NCBI RefSeq assembly: GCF_033439725.1 | Contig: NW_026944390.1 | Location: forward strand, 2,604,001 to 2,668,000 | Length of the DNA: 64,000 bases | Reading direction: 5' to 3' | From: Neurospora tetraspora | Taxonomy: Eukaryota; Ascomycota; Sordariomycetes; Sordariales; Sordariaceae | Shown: one piece after another, positions 29,738 through 41,403 of the stretch | Layout of the letters: each line of letters opens with the position of its first letter | How positions within the stretch are numbered: the stretch's first letter is position 1 | Program-made: the position numbers and the translations under genes | The notes under the pieces: model-generated | Databases searched by the model: none | What the model saw: the letters and a program-made list of their open reading frames with translations, nothing else | Told to the model about the DNA's origin: nothing

Positions 29738-32031
29738 CTACTCAGTAGCGCCGTACTCGCGAAGAAGCCATTCTATATCCTTATGACCTCTTGAAATGGC
29801 CACCTGCAATGCGGTACCGTATCTTCCGCCTTGCGCCTTAACATTGGCGCCATGATCGAGAAGCAACGTTGTAACATTTCTCAGGTTTCTAGACCCGTCT
29901 CTGAAAGAGTGGTAGTATGGAGAAGCCAGAGCAGCCTGTAACGCGGTACCGTACTTCCCTCCTATTGCATTGACATCAGCCCCGTGCTCGAGAAGAATTC
30001 TAACACTCTCTACCTTTCCATAGCTTATAGCATCATGTAGTGGGTTAGAGCCTTCGTGCCTGTAATTGGGATTGGCGCCGTATCTGATAAGAAACCTCAC
30101 CATCTCGGACATCTCCTTGGGGCCATTGGATACAGCCGCATGTAAGGCAAGGCCGTAATTCCAGCCCTGTGGGCTAATGTCGGTGCCATGCTCGAGAAGA
30201 ATTCTCGCGACTCTGTTGTGTTGATGAGCAAGGGAAGTGCACAACAGGTCGTAGCCAATTATACATTTTGCAAATGATTCTTTCCCATTGCAAAAGCATG
30301 TATGAAACCACGAGAGTCGCTCAACACCAGGGTCTTCTTTTATCCCCTTCATAAATCCTGTCTGTGAGACATTTCCCGCCTCTGCTGCCTCAGCATGATC
30401 GAGCCAATGCAAAGATGCGTACTTCAAAAAGGGGTATTTGAGATGAAACTCATCCCTCTTGCTCGAGTCACCATCCATCGAGATGTCATCCAGAATCGAA
30501 GCATTGGTTTCGATGAAAGACAAACAGCAAGTTTTCAACCGATCATGGGATTGACCGATGGGATTCAACCCAAGCGTTGGGTCCAGACTCTGAAGTCGCT
30601 GATTTCGTAGGAGGAAATCTTTGACAGATTCGTGGATAAATTGAACCGTACTCTCGGCTTTAGGAACCTCGATGAGCCCTTTCGACGAGTAGGTTATGCA
30701 CCGCTGGATGTCGTCAGCTGTCAGCTGTGACTGATCCCAAGGTCCTAGGTTTGTGACACCGGTGCCGGCCAGCGTGGCATAGTACAGCTCTTCCGGCTCT
30801 AGGGGTCGTACTGCAAACAAAACCCACTGCAGCATTAAGATCGTCTCCTGCTTATCCGGATTTTCCTTGCTCAGGATCGTCGAAAACAGCTCGTCAAGGT
30901 CACTGGGGACCTCGCGCAACTTCTGCTCCATCGCTCCCACCTTGCCATTGGCATATGCCTTTTTCAACATGGCGACGACGAGCACGACCCACATAAAGAT
31001 ACCGGATGCCTTGTTGAGTACCCCCTCCTCAATGCGTGCGATGCGTGAATCCGCCATAGCCAGCTTATCATGGACGTACATAGCAATGTCGGTGTTATGC
31101 CCAGCCTTTTTTTCCACAACCAGTTCTTGAAATACCCCCATGCTGATGATGTGTGGATAATGGCGGCTCGATAAGCAAATGCTGACATTCACTTCACGAT
31201 GAATGTAGGTGATACTCAAAGCTTTGAGGAAGTCTACCACATTCTGAACCTGTAAGTCGCTGCATTCATCCAATGCATCAACAAGGAGGACGAGTGGCTT
31301 CCCCTGGTAAATCTGCATCTCAGAGAGAAGAAATTCCTTTAACTCTGCCTCTCCCCACTCCCACTTATTGTGCATTTGTTTCTTTCTTCGGAAGACAGGA
31401 AGAAAATGCTGGTAAGTTGACTCTTCCTCTACGAGGAGCTGGCACAACAGAGAACGAATCATGCCAAGAGCTGTCTTCTCCAATAATGAGAAGCTGCGAG
31501 CGTTGAAGAAGTAGGTAGCAATGGTATGGCCAGTGTCTTGGAAGTGTCTCCATATATGCTTCATCAGCGTCGATTTTCCTGTCCCTGGATGACCTTTGAT
31601 CCAAAGCACACCATTGTGCCCCGGTAACATCGTTCGGTCGCACCATTGCAGAAATTCAGTGGTCTTAAAAATCCAATCGCCGGTGTTGGGATGAACTTGG
31701 TCGATATTCTGCCGCCGTGTGTCGATGTCGGTGAAGCTGAGGGATTGTAGACATTCTGTCCCGGTCAGTCTTGATGAAAGACGTGGTGAGGAATCAATGT
31801 ACTGACCTTGCTTCTCACGTTTGAGACGCTCACGTTCTTGATCAGTCCCAGAGCAAGGAGCTGTTGGATGTTAACACAAGCCTATACCGTCACCACCCGT
31901 AATGGAAACCTACGTCCATAGTAGTTGTTGTATTGAGACCCGGCGGCGTTGTTGTTATACTGAGCCCCCGGGCCGGTATTGGCATTGGAAAAACCCGAAC
32001 CAGAATTGTAGACAGACCAGGACCTTTTCAT
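29738..32031 (-). CDS. NACHT-ankyrin NOD-like receptor with Asn/Gln-rich N-terminus
   Basis: An apparently intact 729-residue NLR. Exon 1 is 31914-32031 (ATG at 32031), exon 2 is 31807-31860, exon 3 is 29738-31755, with introns of 53 and 51 bp. The N-terminal 40 residues are rich in Gly, Asn, Gln, Tyr and Ser (QYNNNAAGSQYNNYYG). Exon 3 opens with CLQSLSFTDIDTRRQNIDQ, the usual prelude to fungal NACHT domains. The P-loop GHPGTGKST is near residue 112, and the Walker B segment LVLLVDALDE near 195. The C-terminal 170 residues hold about four or five ankyrin repeats (LLEHGADVNAIGGKYGTALQ and similar). NACHT-ankyrin proteins are STAND NTPases; ankyrins probably sense the ligand. The short Asn/Gln-rich start resembles tracts that in other fungal NLRs seed amyloid signalling to an effector, but that role is inferred here. 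I see no matching effector gene next to it. Confidence 0.85.
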
Positions 32032-32704
32032 GTTGCAGGATTGGGCTTCGGGATGTGCATAATACTTGCTTACCAGATCAAGCGTGTGGAATTCAAGGAG
32101 TTGATCGTCTTGCAATGTTCAGGGAGAAAGCGAGGGGTTGACAGAACGGAACGAGAAGATGAATATTGTTTTCATCCAATAGACAGGCCCGTTGCCTTTG
32201 GCTCCGCCGCCTAGAGCTGCAGAGCCCAACCTCACGCAATGAACGCCTAATTTTAGACAAGTCTCGAGTGATTGGTAAGGTGGCAACCGGGTCGGGGGTT
32301 TGCTGAGTGCTACGCCACAAGTTGGGGAGCTGAACAATGCGGGCCGCTGTGTTGTCACTTGTGCGATCTCTGCTTTCAACCTTCTGGACCCACTTCCCGA
32401 TTCTTGCTGTATTTCGTACTCGTCAGAGTAGCTGATGCCACCCACTTGCCAAAGTCTCCGTGCTGTGACACCCATCATTTATTTCCTCACACGCGCACTG
32501 GATATAATGCGGTGGAAGTTGTTCTTCGCAACGCCCGTTTGCCTCCAAATGGTTCACTCGTAGCTGTAGCTACTTCGATGCGCCCAGCAGGGAACCAGGC
32601 GCATCCGTCAAAGAGCTCTTCTACACTCAGCAGCAGCAGCGGCCTGGTGGCTTGTACCAATCATGGGGGTGTCATGGCCCAATCCTGTAGGGTAGATAAG
32701 GATG
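32032..32704. other. upstream region of the NACHT-ankyrin gene
   Basis: Presumably its promoter. The minus frame extends upstream of 32031 only to a TTG codon at 32115 and then a TGA, which supports the ATG at 32031. Plus-strand frame 32272-33042 crosses several repeats and is not a real gene. Confidence 0.45.
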
Positions 32705-33081
32705 CTGGCTTCGGATCCTTAGAGCTGTGGTTGGCTTGTTGCTCTCAACGCCGCCGTCACCCTGTTTCGCAGCCCTGGCATGCAGCTCTCTCCGCCAATC
32801 GACTCGTCTACAAAGATGTTGGCGGCTGCGCCGGCAGTGTGTTGCAAGCCAACCACCATGGTTATGACATTTACCTCTGTAGAAAATCTAGCCGCAGTGT
32901 CAGGACGGTCAACTTTTCTCGTAATCCGCCCAATTATATTCATCTTTTTAGCGCCGCCTCCCCACTTACCGTCTTGCCTCCGTCCGAACGATATGGATAT
33001 GGGAGCTGGTGGTTCAGTTTTTTGACCCTACCACGTGATTAAAAGACCCGTTTCCTGTCCTTCCCGCTCCCATAGATAAGC
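32705..33081 (+). repeat. R1 plus R2 repeat block
   Basis: R1 (32705-32870) is followed by 17 bp and R2 (32888-33081), which ends with CTCCCATAGATAAGC. R2 here is about 90 percent identical to the arms of the palindrome at 22.0-22.6 kb. Confidence 0.8.
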
Positions 33082-33104
33082 AGACATATCGTCTGCCCAG
33101 TAGT

Positions 33105-33290
33105 TTGTCTCATCTACCCAGTGACATGAGCACATGTTGAGTGCCCAATTGGCCAGCCCGGTGTTGTGAAGAGTCGCACCTCTCTGAAGGAGGTATTCAG
33201 CCGCTTCGAGGTTGTTTGTTAAGGCGGCGAAGTGAAGTGGCGAACCATTTGCGTCGGATAGTCGCTAGCGCCGTGAAAGGTGATTTCAAG
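33105..33290 (-). pseudogene. ankyrin-repeat relic
   Basis: The minus strand translates to DANGSPLHFAALTNNLEAAE and YLLQRGATLHNTGLANW, a standard ankyrin repeat. Upstream of it, near 33265, the frame shifts. Its other end is cut off next to the R2 repeat at 33081. It is a fragment of an NLR- or ankyrin-type gene destroyed by repeat insertion. Confidence 0.6.
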
Positions 33291-33658
33291 CAGAAGGCGC
33301 TTTCCTAGCTTCTTAATGAGGACCTCATGATTGGCCGATATGAACTTTCAGCTCAGCTGCCGTGCAGAGTGCCCCTTACAGACATTGGTGCCCAAGCAGG
33401 TGAGGCCTCAAAGTAATGATATTTGCTGTCCTTCTCGCCCTCTCGCTTTCTCGCTTTTTCGCTTTTTCTCCTTCTCTCCTTCTCTCCCTTTCTCTCCTCG
33501 TTTCTACTTCTGGTCGTTATTGCTCCGTCTTTCTGTTGTCCCCAATATTCGGGACCCGAAACCTCGCCCAACCTTTCCCGCACGTGCACATCACAAAACC
33601 CAACGAACAACGAACAGTCGCAATCACCGTTGGTTTGAGTCCGACACCTCAAGGTCCA

Positions 33659-34957
33659 ATGGCACCGACGCTCTACTACACGAGAGATACTCCAGCCTTC
33701 GCCGGTTTCAAGCCAGAGCCTGCTGGACGAGGGACAAAGGGAATCATCTGGACCTGCCTCAGTACCATTCTGCTTTCATCCTGGAGCTCATTCCACGGCC
33801 CGGCCTACGATCCAAACGAGTCTTTCAAAAGCGAGGCCCGAGACTCATACATCGTGAGGTTTGGGGCTGCATTTCTCTTACCTGAGCTGGTAGCAGTTAG
33901 AAGCCTCAGGACTCTTTATAATGCCTTGCAACTTCGGAAAACAATACGACAAGTGGGGGGACCAGAATTTGCCAACTTCAGCTTGACACAAGCCTTTCTT
34001 TTCATCAATAAAAGTGTATATCAAAGGCTGCCAAACTCGGAAAAGATGGAGTTGGTGGATGGAAAGACGCTTGTACAGCTCATGAGCAGCAGGCACTTGC
34101 CAATCTCAGGCCTGCCAACAGACAACGAAATAGCCGATAAGTCCAAACGCGACTGGACACTCAAGTCACTCTCTATCATTCAGACATTGTGGTTCATAGT
34201 CAGCGTTGTTGCCCGGCTATCTCGAGGGTACCCTGTGTCTCTATTCGAGGACATCACTGTAGCCAATGCCATTTGTGGCGTTATTGAGTTCGCTTGTTGG
34301 TTCCATTGCCCTCAGGACATCCGTCTGCCTTTTATTGTTAAGCCAGATATCCCTAGGGCGGCAAACGGTCCATCTACGGCAGCTGAAAGGGAGGAACCTG
34401 AAGAAGAAGCAACGGTTGAGGCATTATTACTTGTTTCCGAGGATGCGACAAAATATGAAGCCTCGTCTGGACCTCAGTTGTCTGTACTCGTGGACATAAG
34501 CACGGATAGGCCGAACAAAGAATTTCCAAGCAGCGAACAGCCGCCTCTTACCCAAAAGACAATGAAGCGTCGGGTTTCATTTGCAACTCAACCCGCCGAA
34601 TTCCGGGCGGCATCAAATAGTCTATTCTCATCCATCTTAGCAGTCTTCTCGGTCTTATTTGCTGGCATTCACATGGCTGTGTGGAACTACAGTTTCCTAT
34701 CCGTTGCAGAGGCATGGATTTGGCGAGGCAGTTCACTTGCGCTCATAGTGTTGGGTCTCTGCATATCCTTGATTTCCAATCAAATCGATGAGAGGTCTGA
34801 GCTAGAGACGGCATGGGACTGGATATTTCTCATCAATACCTTTTTATATCCCTTAGCCCGCACCATGATGCTGGGTGTAGCACTCGCGTCTTTTCGGAAG
34901 GTACCCGCGCGTCTGTACGAGACTCCATCGTGGACACAATATTGGCCGCATATCTGA
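33659..34957 (+). CDS. fungal multi-pass membrane protein of unknown function
   Basis: I choose ATG 33659 (MAPTLYYTRDTPAFAGFK) over 33416 because 33423-33500 is a CT-rich tract typical of a promoter, not of a coding sequence. The longer frame stays open back to 33416. The protein (432 residues) starts with the segment GRGTKGIIWTCLSTILLSSW, which is recurrent in a large group of fungal integral membrane proteins, and has about seven hydrophobic helices, including IIQTLWFIVSVVARLS, ICGVIEFACWFHC, ILAVFSVLFAGIHMAV, LALIVLGLCISLI and WIFLINTFLYPLARTMMLGV. A hydrophilic Glu/Ser-rich loop of about 90 residues splits helices four and five. I know no function for the group. It seems undamaged. Confidence 0.75.
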   Translation: MAPTLYYTRDTPAFAGFKPEPAGRGTKGIIWTCLSTILLSSWSSFHGPAYDPNESFKSEARDSYIVRFGAAFLLPELVAVRSLRTLYNALQLRKTIRQVGGPEFANFSLTQAFLFINKSVYQRLPNSEKMELVDGKTLVQLMSSRHLPISGLPTDNEIADKSKRDWTLKSLSIIQTLWFIVSVVARLSRGYPVSLFEDITVANAICGVIEFACWFHCPQDIRLPFIVKPDIPRAANGPSTAAEREEPEEEATVEALLLVSEDATKYEASSGPQLSVLVDISTDRPNKEFPSSEQPPLTQKTMKRRVSFATQPAEFRAASNSLFSSILAVFSVLFAGIHMAVWNYSFLSVAEAWIWRGSSLALIVLGLCISLISNQIDERSELETAWDWIFLINTFLYPLARTMMLGVALASFRKVPARLYETPSWTQYWPHI

Positions 34958-36429
34958 TGGGTTGAGGGAGACGCAGCCAGAGGTACTCGAGCCATATGGA
35001 GTCGCAGTCCTCGAAGTGACGGCTCACGGGACCTTGATCTCTTGATCGGAAAAGGACAACGGGAAATGTGGCTGAAGACGGAACCAGGAGGAGAAAATTG
35101 GGTAGCTGAGAGGAGATGCAATCTTGACGGAGGTAGAAATGCGACGACAAGAAATGGATTCGATTATGAAATGATAACTGGCAACGGAAGAGGAGAAGGG
35201 GAGATGGGCAGAGCAGCCTAAAAATACTGTGAGGGAGTGCCGGTAAAAGGAAAGGCGAGCGAATGGGCGGAGCATGGACTTCCAACAGGCGTCCCTTTCC
35301 TCGCCGTCGGCGTGGGGGGTGGTCGCGGCAGGTCGCCTCATAAACCTCACGAGGACTTGCTCGTGGTTTAAGCGTATGGCATGTTGAGAGCAGGTGCTTT
35401 TGAGTTGGGATTCAAGCGCGGTGTTGAAAGGGTCGGGTTCATATCTTCCCTTCGTTTCGGTTGGGAACGATTTTGTCTCAATGGTTGATCATCGACGTAG
35501 CCCGAGGGAAAACAGTGTAAATAAACAACTTGTTTTAGTGGTAATGACTTCCAGACTGATGCCAACCATGGAAGGAAAATTCTGATCAAAGATATCGATA
35601 GCTGTGACAAGGGCTGTGTGCAGGGCTTGGAACAGTAGTTCAATTCAGCTGATAAACTACTTTGGTCTCGAAGGCCTTGTTGATCCTCTCAACCTCCAGG
35701 GGAAGGCTGGGCTTCAAGGCCTTCTTATGCCGAAGGGAAACGGTACGTATTGGGATACGTACCGGTCCTTGTCGCCTGAGGCTCCAAGGCATCTATCTAG
35801 CGACCTGTATACATGTGGATCTTCCTGAGTGTCTTCAACCATTCTCCTTCCTTCTTCTGGCGCCGGCCTTCGTCCGGTCGTCCTGCTTCTTGTTTGGTTG
35901 GCTGTGATCGCTTCTGTGATGACTGGGGACTGCCTCATCTCGCTTATTAGCGTCGTCGGCAGCTCGATGGTTGGCTCGCTAGCCTGGTGGCGTCGAGAGG
36001 GGCTTGGGTAAGCAATGCCGGTGGCCGAGAGTCTGACCAAGGTGAGGTTGAGTCTCACGGCCGCCGGGCATTCATAAGGCTAATACCATGCGTTGAGGCT
36101 CTGCTAAAGCCTCGGCAACCCTAACCCAGAACTGTGGGCAAATGTCCGTGTGACAATAGCACGAACAAGGCGAGGAAGCGACGTTTGGGGTGGGGAAGTA
36201 AGGAAGTTAAGACGCAAGGAAGTTCCATGTGAAGGAAAACAGTTGTGAAGTAAGCAAGGCAGGAAGGGTAGATTCTCGATCATGACCATCAAAGCCACCC
36301 ATTATCGAACTATCACCATCCCTTCCCAATCCCCACTCCCCATGTTAGCTTCCCATCTCATTCACCTTTTTCCTACGGCTTGGCGCTGACACGGGACAAT
36401 TGCGAAGTACTCGTCGCCGAGTATGATAT
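34958..36429. other. intergenic region
   Basis: Several overlapping frames on both strands (for example 34833-35285 minus, 35714-36058 minus, 35829-36011 plus) show no recognisable domain. No repeat of the R families is visible. No gene is supported. Confidence 0.4.
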
Positions 36430-36625
36430 CCGCTGCAGTGTGGTCCCACGAACCGGACGCAAGCCGCTGGCCATCAGGCGAGAATGCCACTGAGGCAACG
36501 AAGTGGCTATGGCCTTCTAGGGTCTGGAGGCAGCTCCCCGACGCCGGATTCCAGATCTTGATCGTGCTGTCCCACGAACTGGACGCAACCCGCTGGCCAT
36601 TAGGCGAGACACCTCGCCTGCTAAT
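36430..36625 (-). pseudogene. isolated WD40 relic of an NWD-type receptor
   Basis: The minus strand encodes about one and a half WD40 repeats (VSPNGQRVASSSWDSTIKIW, then SCLQTLEGHSHFVASVAFSP) of exactly the type in the two receptor genes, with unrelated sequence on both sides. It is probably a leftover of another NACHT-WD40 copy in opposite orientation. Confidence 0.8.
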
Positions 36626-36659
36626 CATGACGGTGTTACAACTACCGATACCCATTCAT

Positions 36660-38048
36660 CCAATCCAGACCGAGCCAACCATGGTCCATCATGGCGCATC
36701 GAGCTAATAAATCTGCCCGAGATTCAATGCAATCTTATCGCTCCCAGTGGATGCGACGATCACTACCCTTGGTAGCATAGTTGGGCGACTTCTAATTGCT
36801 CAGCGACCCCAGCCAACTAGATGACCAACCCAGTTGCCGCCCACGCCGGCTGTGATGTCGCGGAGATGGTCGGCCAGGTACTGCAAGAGTGCAAGGCACT
36901 TTGCCAGGGAACTGGACCATTGAGAGCAAAGAACTTAGACATTTGCCGGATGGGCTTGTGGGGAGAGCAATGAAAGAATCTGGAGAATTCATGGGGGCTT
37001 GGCATGCATTTAACGGGGTACTGGGGTAACAAGAGAGGAAGAAGAGAAAAAAAACCACGGCAAAAGTGACAGGAAAATCTTTTTGCTATCACGGTTACAG
37101 TTTCTGACACCTCAGTGACAGAAACTGCAGTAGTCTACGCAGTGGAAGACAGTCGATCGAAGATCCTCAAGGACGCTGAGCACGGGGATCTCACTGGCTC
37201 AATGGACCATTTCGGCATCTATTCCGCCCTGAAGCGCCCCGAACGGACACTAACGGTGACAGAATAATCCTGCTGGATGGAGATAAAGAATACTTTCCTT
37301 CCTTCATAGGTCTCTATTGGCTATTAAAAACATTCACCACGAGGCGAGAATCCTACCTCGTGTTCCTAGTGGAGCTAGTGCGGTGATGACCTGCGCGACT
37401 CTTCAGTCATGTGAGTTGAAGCTATCGCCAAGTTCAGGCCGCACACTTTCCTTATTGGCAGTTTGTTCAGAAGTTAATCGGCGAGAGCTCGGAATAATCG
37501 TGGTGTCCTATCATCATCCTTCTACTTTATTTCCGGAGGAAGACTATACCTGAGTGCAATTGGGCATCGACAGTGAGACACCCAAGGAGTCTAGACTAGC
37601 GGGATTTTGCGCTGAAGATTATGAACATCAACGGGATTTGATCACAACAGATCACGCTAAAGATCACAGCCACATGATGCATTGGCCAATGGTCTGCTTG
37701 TATTCAGTCTTCACGGATCACAAAGGATCACTAGCTCCGGGGGCAAACGGTGATGGCTCACTCCACCCCACGGCGCACCGTCCCGGCGCAGCTCCCGTCT
37801 CCGGCCCTCCACCCCCGCGCCAAGTAGGACCCCTATTTTCACTTTTCTTTTTGTTTTGTTGCCCCTATCCACATCGATACCTAACCATTACAATCGCCCT
37901 TCCAAATACCCAATGGCGCAATCGTAGCTTTCAATTCAACCCTCCGGACTTCATCAGTCCGCCTAGCGGCCTAACCCTCTTAATCCTTATACCCACTGTA
38001 TCATCAATCTCCTTCACCACTCCAATCACTACCTAAAGACGCCATCAT
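36660..38048. other. intergenic region
   Basis: No supported gene. A stretch TCTGACACCTCAGTGACAGAAACTGCAG at 37101-37128 contains a small inverted repeat. The frame 37554-38036 is rich in Pro/Ser/Thr and has no motif. Confidence 0.4.
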
Positions 38049-39785
38049 CTAGATCTTCCCATAGATGAACCCAAGCAAATCAACCTCATCCCCAATCTCC
38101 CCCAAGAACCCCACAACCTGCCACCCCTCCTCCGCCTCAAACACCTTATACTCGCTCGTCCTCGTGCCCGCCTCCAGCGTCCTGCCCTTGGACGTCGTCG
38201 CCTTGATGTAAAAGTTGCGTGTCTTGTCACTCTTCTCACTCTGACAGAGCTCGGACTTGGTCCAGAACTCCCCATCAGCCAGAGTCAGCGAGACCTCCGA
38301 CCCTCCACGTCCTCCGTGGACTAACTCTGTAGTTCCCTGGCCGCTGGAGTAAGAGATAGTAAGCGCCACCGAATCCAAGCGGCTTTCACCGCGAAACGTA
38401 ATCTTCCTGGCTTTGATCGGCTCGGGCGTAGAATCGAGGATAGAAACATCGTTGAACCAACTCCCATACGTCGCGCCCCCCCAGAACTCGCTTTGCCGGA
38501 GCCGGTCCCCAGCGGACCAAGTCAAGTTCACTAGAACGGGGTTATAATCCGATAACACATTGCCGTCGTCAGACAAGAACTTGAGACCAGCGTACTCAAA
38601 CCCCGTCGGCTCGAGCTTAACCAACGGACTACTCCGGTAAAGAACCTTATCCACAATCTCGCAAGTCGCGTTCTCAGCTGGGTGTCCACAGACTCCCCCG
38701 TCACTCGGCAAAACCCCATCGCGATGAAGTTCGATCCAAGTATCCGTTAACCCTACCCCACGCCCGTTGGGTTCTCGCTCGCCAGCAGCGTGCGAATCCC
38801 AGTATCCCCCGTGCGCGAGTAGCGGGAGTTCGTATCCCCGTACACCAGTACCGCATTCCCCTTACTCTTTTCCTTAACCTATTTCCTAACCTGGCGTAGG
38901 TTATCGTTCCTAGCCTCCAAATCTCCCTTTTCTGTTCCTGCGTCGGTGTGGAGCTTATAAAAATCCACGTAGACTTCGTTTCCTTTCCCATCAGTGGACC
39001 CGTCGGCAGCGGCCCCTGATAAAGCGACGCGCATAAAGGTGAATCCCTTGGGAGTGAGACAGTCGAATTCGGAGGCGCAGGAGGATTTGTTCCATTTTTG
39101 ACGCTGGAAGGAGCCGGGAAGCCAAGGGAGGTTGGAGAGCGTGTTGAGGCCGGAGCCGAGGGGGACGCCGCCTGAGGTGGGGGTGCGGGAAGGGGTGAGT
39201 GTCGGTTGAGTAGATGTGGCGTGGTAGTTGAAGTCCTAAGGGGGGAGGTAGAGGGGGTTAGTGAGTGTTGGGAAACATGGGATGGATGGGTTGTGGTTGG
39301 GGGCCGGTGATATGGGGTGATGCTTGGGTGATGTTGGTCGGTCTTAAGTGGGACTGCAGGTGCGGGAACAGGATCAACGTCGCCGGTGCATCAAGTGGTG
39401 CATAAGACGGGATGATGCAAGCCGCGCCTGAGCGGCCTAGTATTCCCGCGCCGCAACGTGCCTTCCCGCCTCCCGCTTCGCTTGCTCCCGGCCGCTTTCG
39501 GTCCCAAATCCCCAACTTCATCCGAACCCGTCACTCTCCCAGATCCCTGCATTACAAATGAAACACAGAACTCACCTCCTGCATATGAATAACATCATAG
39601 CCATACTGCGCGAACTTGCTTCCGATCGTTTTGGCGCTGGCCTCCTTGCCTCCTGGGACGCCGTTGGGGTTGAGGATCGCGGGCAGGCCGGCCACGTTCA
39701 TTGAGAGGATGGTGAAGTCGCCGGAGGTCGCGGCGGCGGCGGCGAGGGCGCCTTGGGCGATGAGGGTAGTGGAGGTGAACTTCAT
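38049..39785 (-). pseudogene. secreted endonuclease/exonuclease/phosphatase-family protein fused to a jacalin-like domain, broken
   Basis: Exon 1 (39576-39785) begins MKFTSTTLIAQGALAAAAAT, a signal peptide, then FTILSMNVAGLPAI, the N-terminal strand of the EEP fold. A 340-bp intron (39236-39575) joins HMQE to DFNYHA, restoring the metal-binding Glu motif. Exon 2 has YVDFYKLHTDAGT, the GDTNSRY motif (Asp/Asn catalytic pair) and SDYNPVLVNLTW near 38540, where family members have SDH. From about 38480 to 38049 the protein is a jacalin-like lectin domain (GGATYGSWFND, then LVHGGRGG and LLGFIYGKI). The frame carries a TAG at 38879-38881 (between RQVRK and VKEKSKG) and a frameshift near 38750. These enzymes cleave phosphodiesters such as sphingomyelin or nucleic acid, and the lectin part would bind sugar. 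As it stands the gene is dead. Confidence 0.75.
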
Positions 39786-41403
39786 CTTGGGAGCGTGGAC
39801 CGTCGCTGGGGACCGGGATGTATGTGAACTGGGAGAAGGACGGAGGATGGAGGATTGATCCTGCGAGGGGCACAAGGATTGGAAAGGGGTAGGTTGGCAG
39901 TGACTCGGACGAGAAATCAACCTTCTTTGATCCCACAGTGCAGTCGTCGACGTCGGGAGGAAGAGGAGGAAGACACCCGGGGAGATCGTGACCACGTACA
40001 CATGTAGGCGAACAACGCCCCTATATTGCCGTTTGTATACCTTCCCCTTTAAGCTCTTCGCCCTTCATGCTCTTATTGCCCTTCCTTCCACTCAACCACC
40101 TCCCTCATCCGCACGTGTTATCCCTCTCTCCCCAATTCCCCATTTTCCAAAACTTGCACATCCGCTTGCCGAATAAACGGAAATAGTTGATCATCATGCA
40201 TCGCTTCGAGATCTACGGCCTCTCCAACCCCTCTTCTCGGAAACTCGCGTGACTCGTTGCTGATTTTGGTGACATCGGCCCGCGTGCCAAGAATCGGGAA
40301 AGCAAGACATGCAACGGTTTCCAGGGAGATCGATCGTTCAACGGTTCGATACTTTTATTTGTTAGGTAAGCGGTATTCATATGAAGGAAGGCAGTGGAAT
40401 GGGAAGGAGGGACGAGTTGCTTGGGTTTGAAGGGAGGCGGAAGGGTGGAAGTGGTGCTGGGTGTTTGAGGTCGGGTTGCCTCTCGAGTATCGGACTGGGA
40501 AGGCGGAAGGTGGAGAGGCGTTGTTGGTGTGGGCAGCCGAGAGTTTAGAGGTCGACTGGAACGATGACGGAGATGTCATGATACAGTATGGTCAACGGGC
40601 GACCGGGCTCTGTTTGGTGGAGCCTGTCACTGATTGGCCGGTGGAGTTACAGGGAACCGAGCTGCCGGGACGGTAAGAACCTTAATATTGTGCCATCAGT
40701 GAATCCGAGGCTCGCTCCTTCCTCAAGGTTCAGTCACCTCACTTACAGTAGATACCTCTACCTTAGTAATAACCTGGAAGGTACCTAGGCCCTAGGTTTC
40801 AATGGAGTTGGTCTGTGATTCCAAGCCAAGCATCTTTGTTGTCTCTTCTGCCTGCACAACCATTTGCCATTTGATAAGGTATCGAGCACATGATGACTCA
40901 ATTAGGCCGTTCACATTAGCGCGCTTAAACTGTTCACTAGCGTGCCGACCTTCCGTAAAAAGCAACCCTTCCGCTGAACAGCCGACTCTATTCAAGTAGT
41001 CAGAACATGGAAATCACAACATGCCACCTTCTATTTGTCCCAAGCGTCACTTCGTACCTGCGATGAGAGAGTTTTCTATATATTCAAGCCTCAGAGAAAT
41101 GGTGCTACCAGGGAATTTGGGGCCCGGCAAGATGACAGCTCGGCCTAAGAATGCGACGCTGTGACTCACGTGGCAGATCTCATTAACTGTTGAACCCTTT
41201 ACTCATTCCCGGGAAGCACATATCTAAATAGGAGGGTCGCTCATGGTCCTTCTTCTTTTCTTAATCTTGTTGATATTATTTGGCGTACACCACAATCAAT
41301 CAGTACAATCAACCCATACAATCAAGCAGTAGTTGATCCACGACGTGTTGCACAGTTTATGGTCATTTCTCGCTCGAAACACAGACAGTATATACTTGTT
41401 ACC
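39786..41403. other. intergenic region
   Basis: The 39786-39960 part is the promoter side of the EEP-jacalin gene. A 71-codon frame at 40461-40676 and others have no motif. A CCTAGGTACCTACGGG-like cluster of small palindromes (GGTACCTAGGCCCTAGG, 40780-40796) is visible. No gene is supported. Confidence 0.4.

Noticed and set aside
31861-32115. Longer first exon for the NACHT-ankyrin gene starting at 32115
   Set aside because: The only start upstream of 32031 is TTG, and a TGA lies directly before it. ATG 32031 is the better choice.
32272-33042. Plus-strand frame of 256 codons
   Set aside because: It runs through intergenic DNA and the R1 and R2 repeats. The R1/R2 part is also open in other copies by chance, and no family is recognised.
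33416-33658. Earlier ATG for the membrane protein
   Set aside because: The extra 81 residues come from a CT-rich tract typical of a promoter, and the conserved part starts after 33659.
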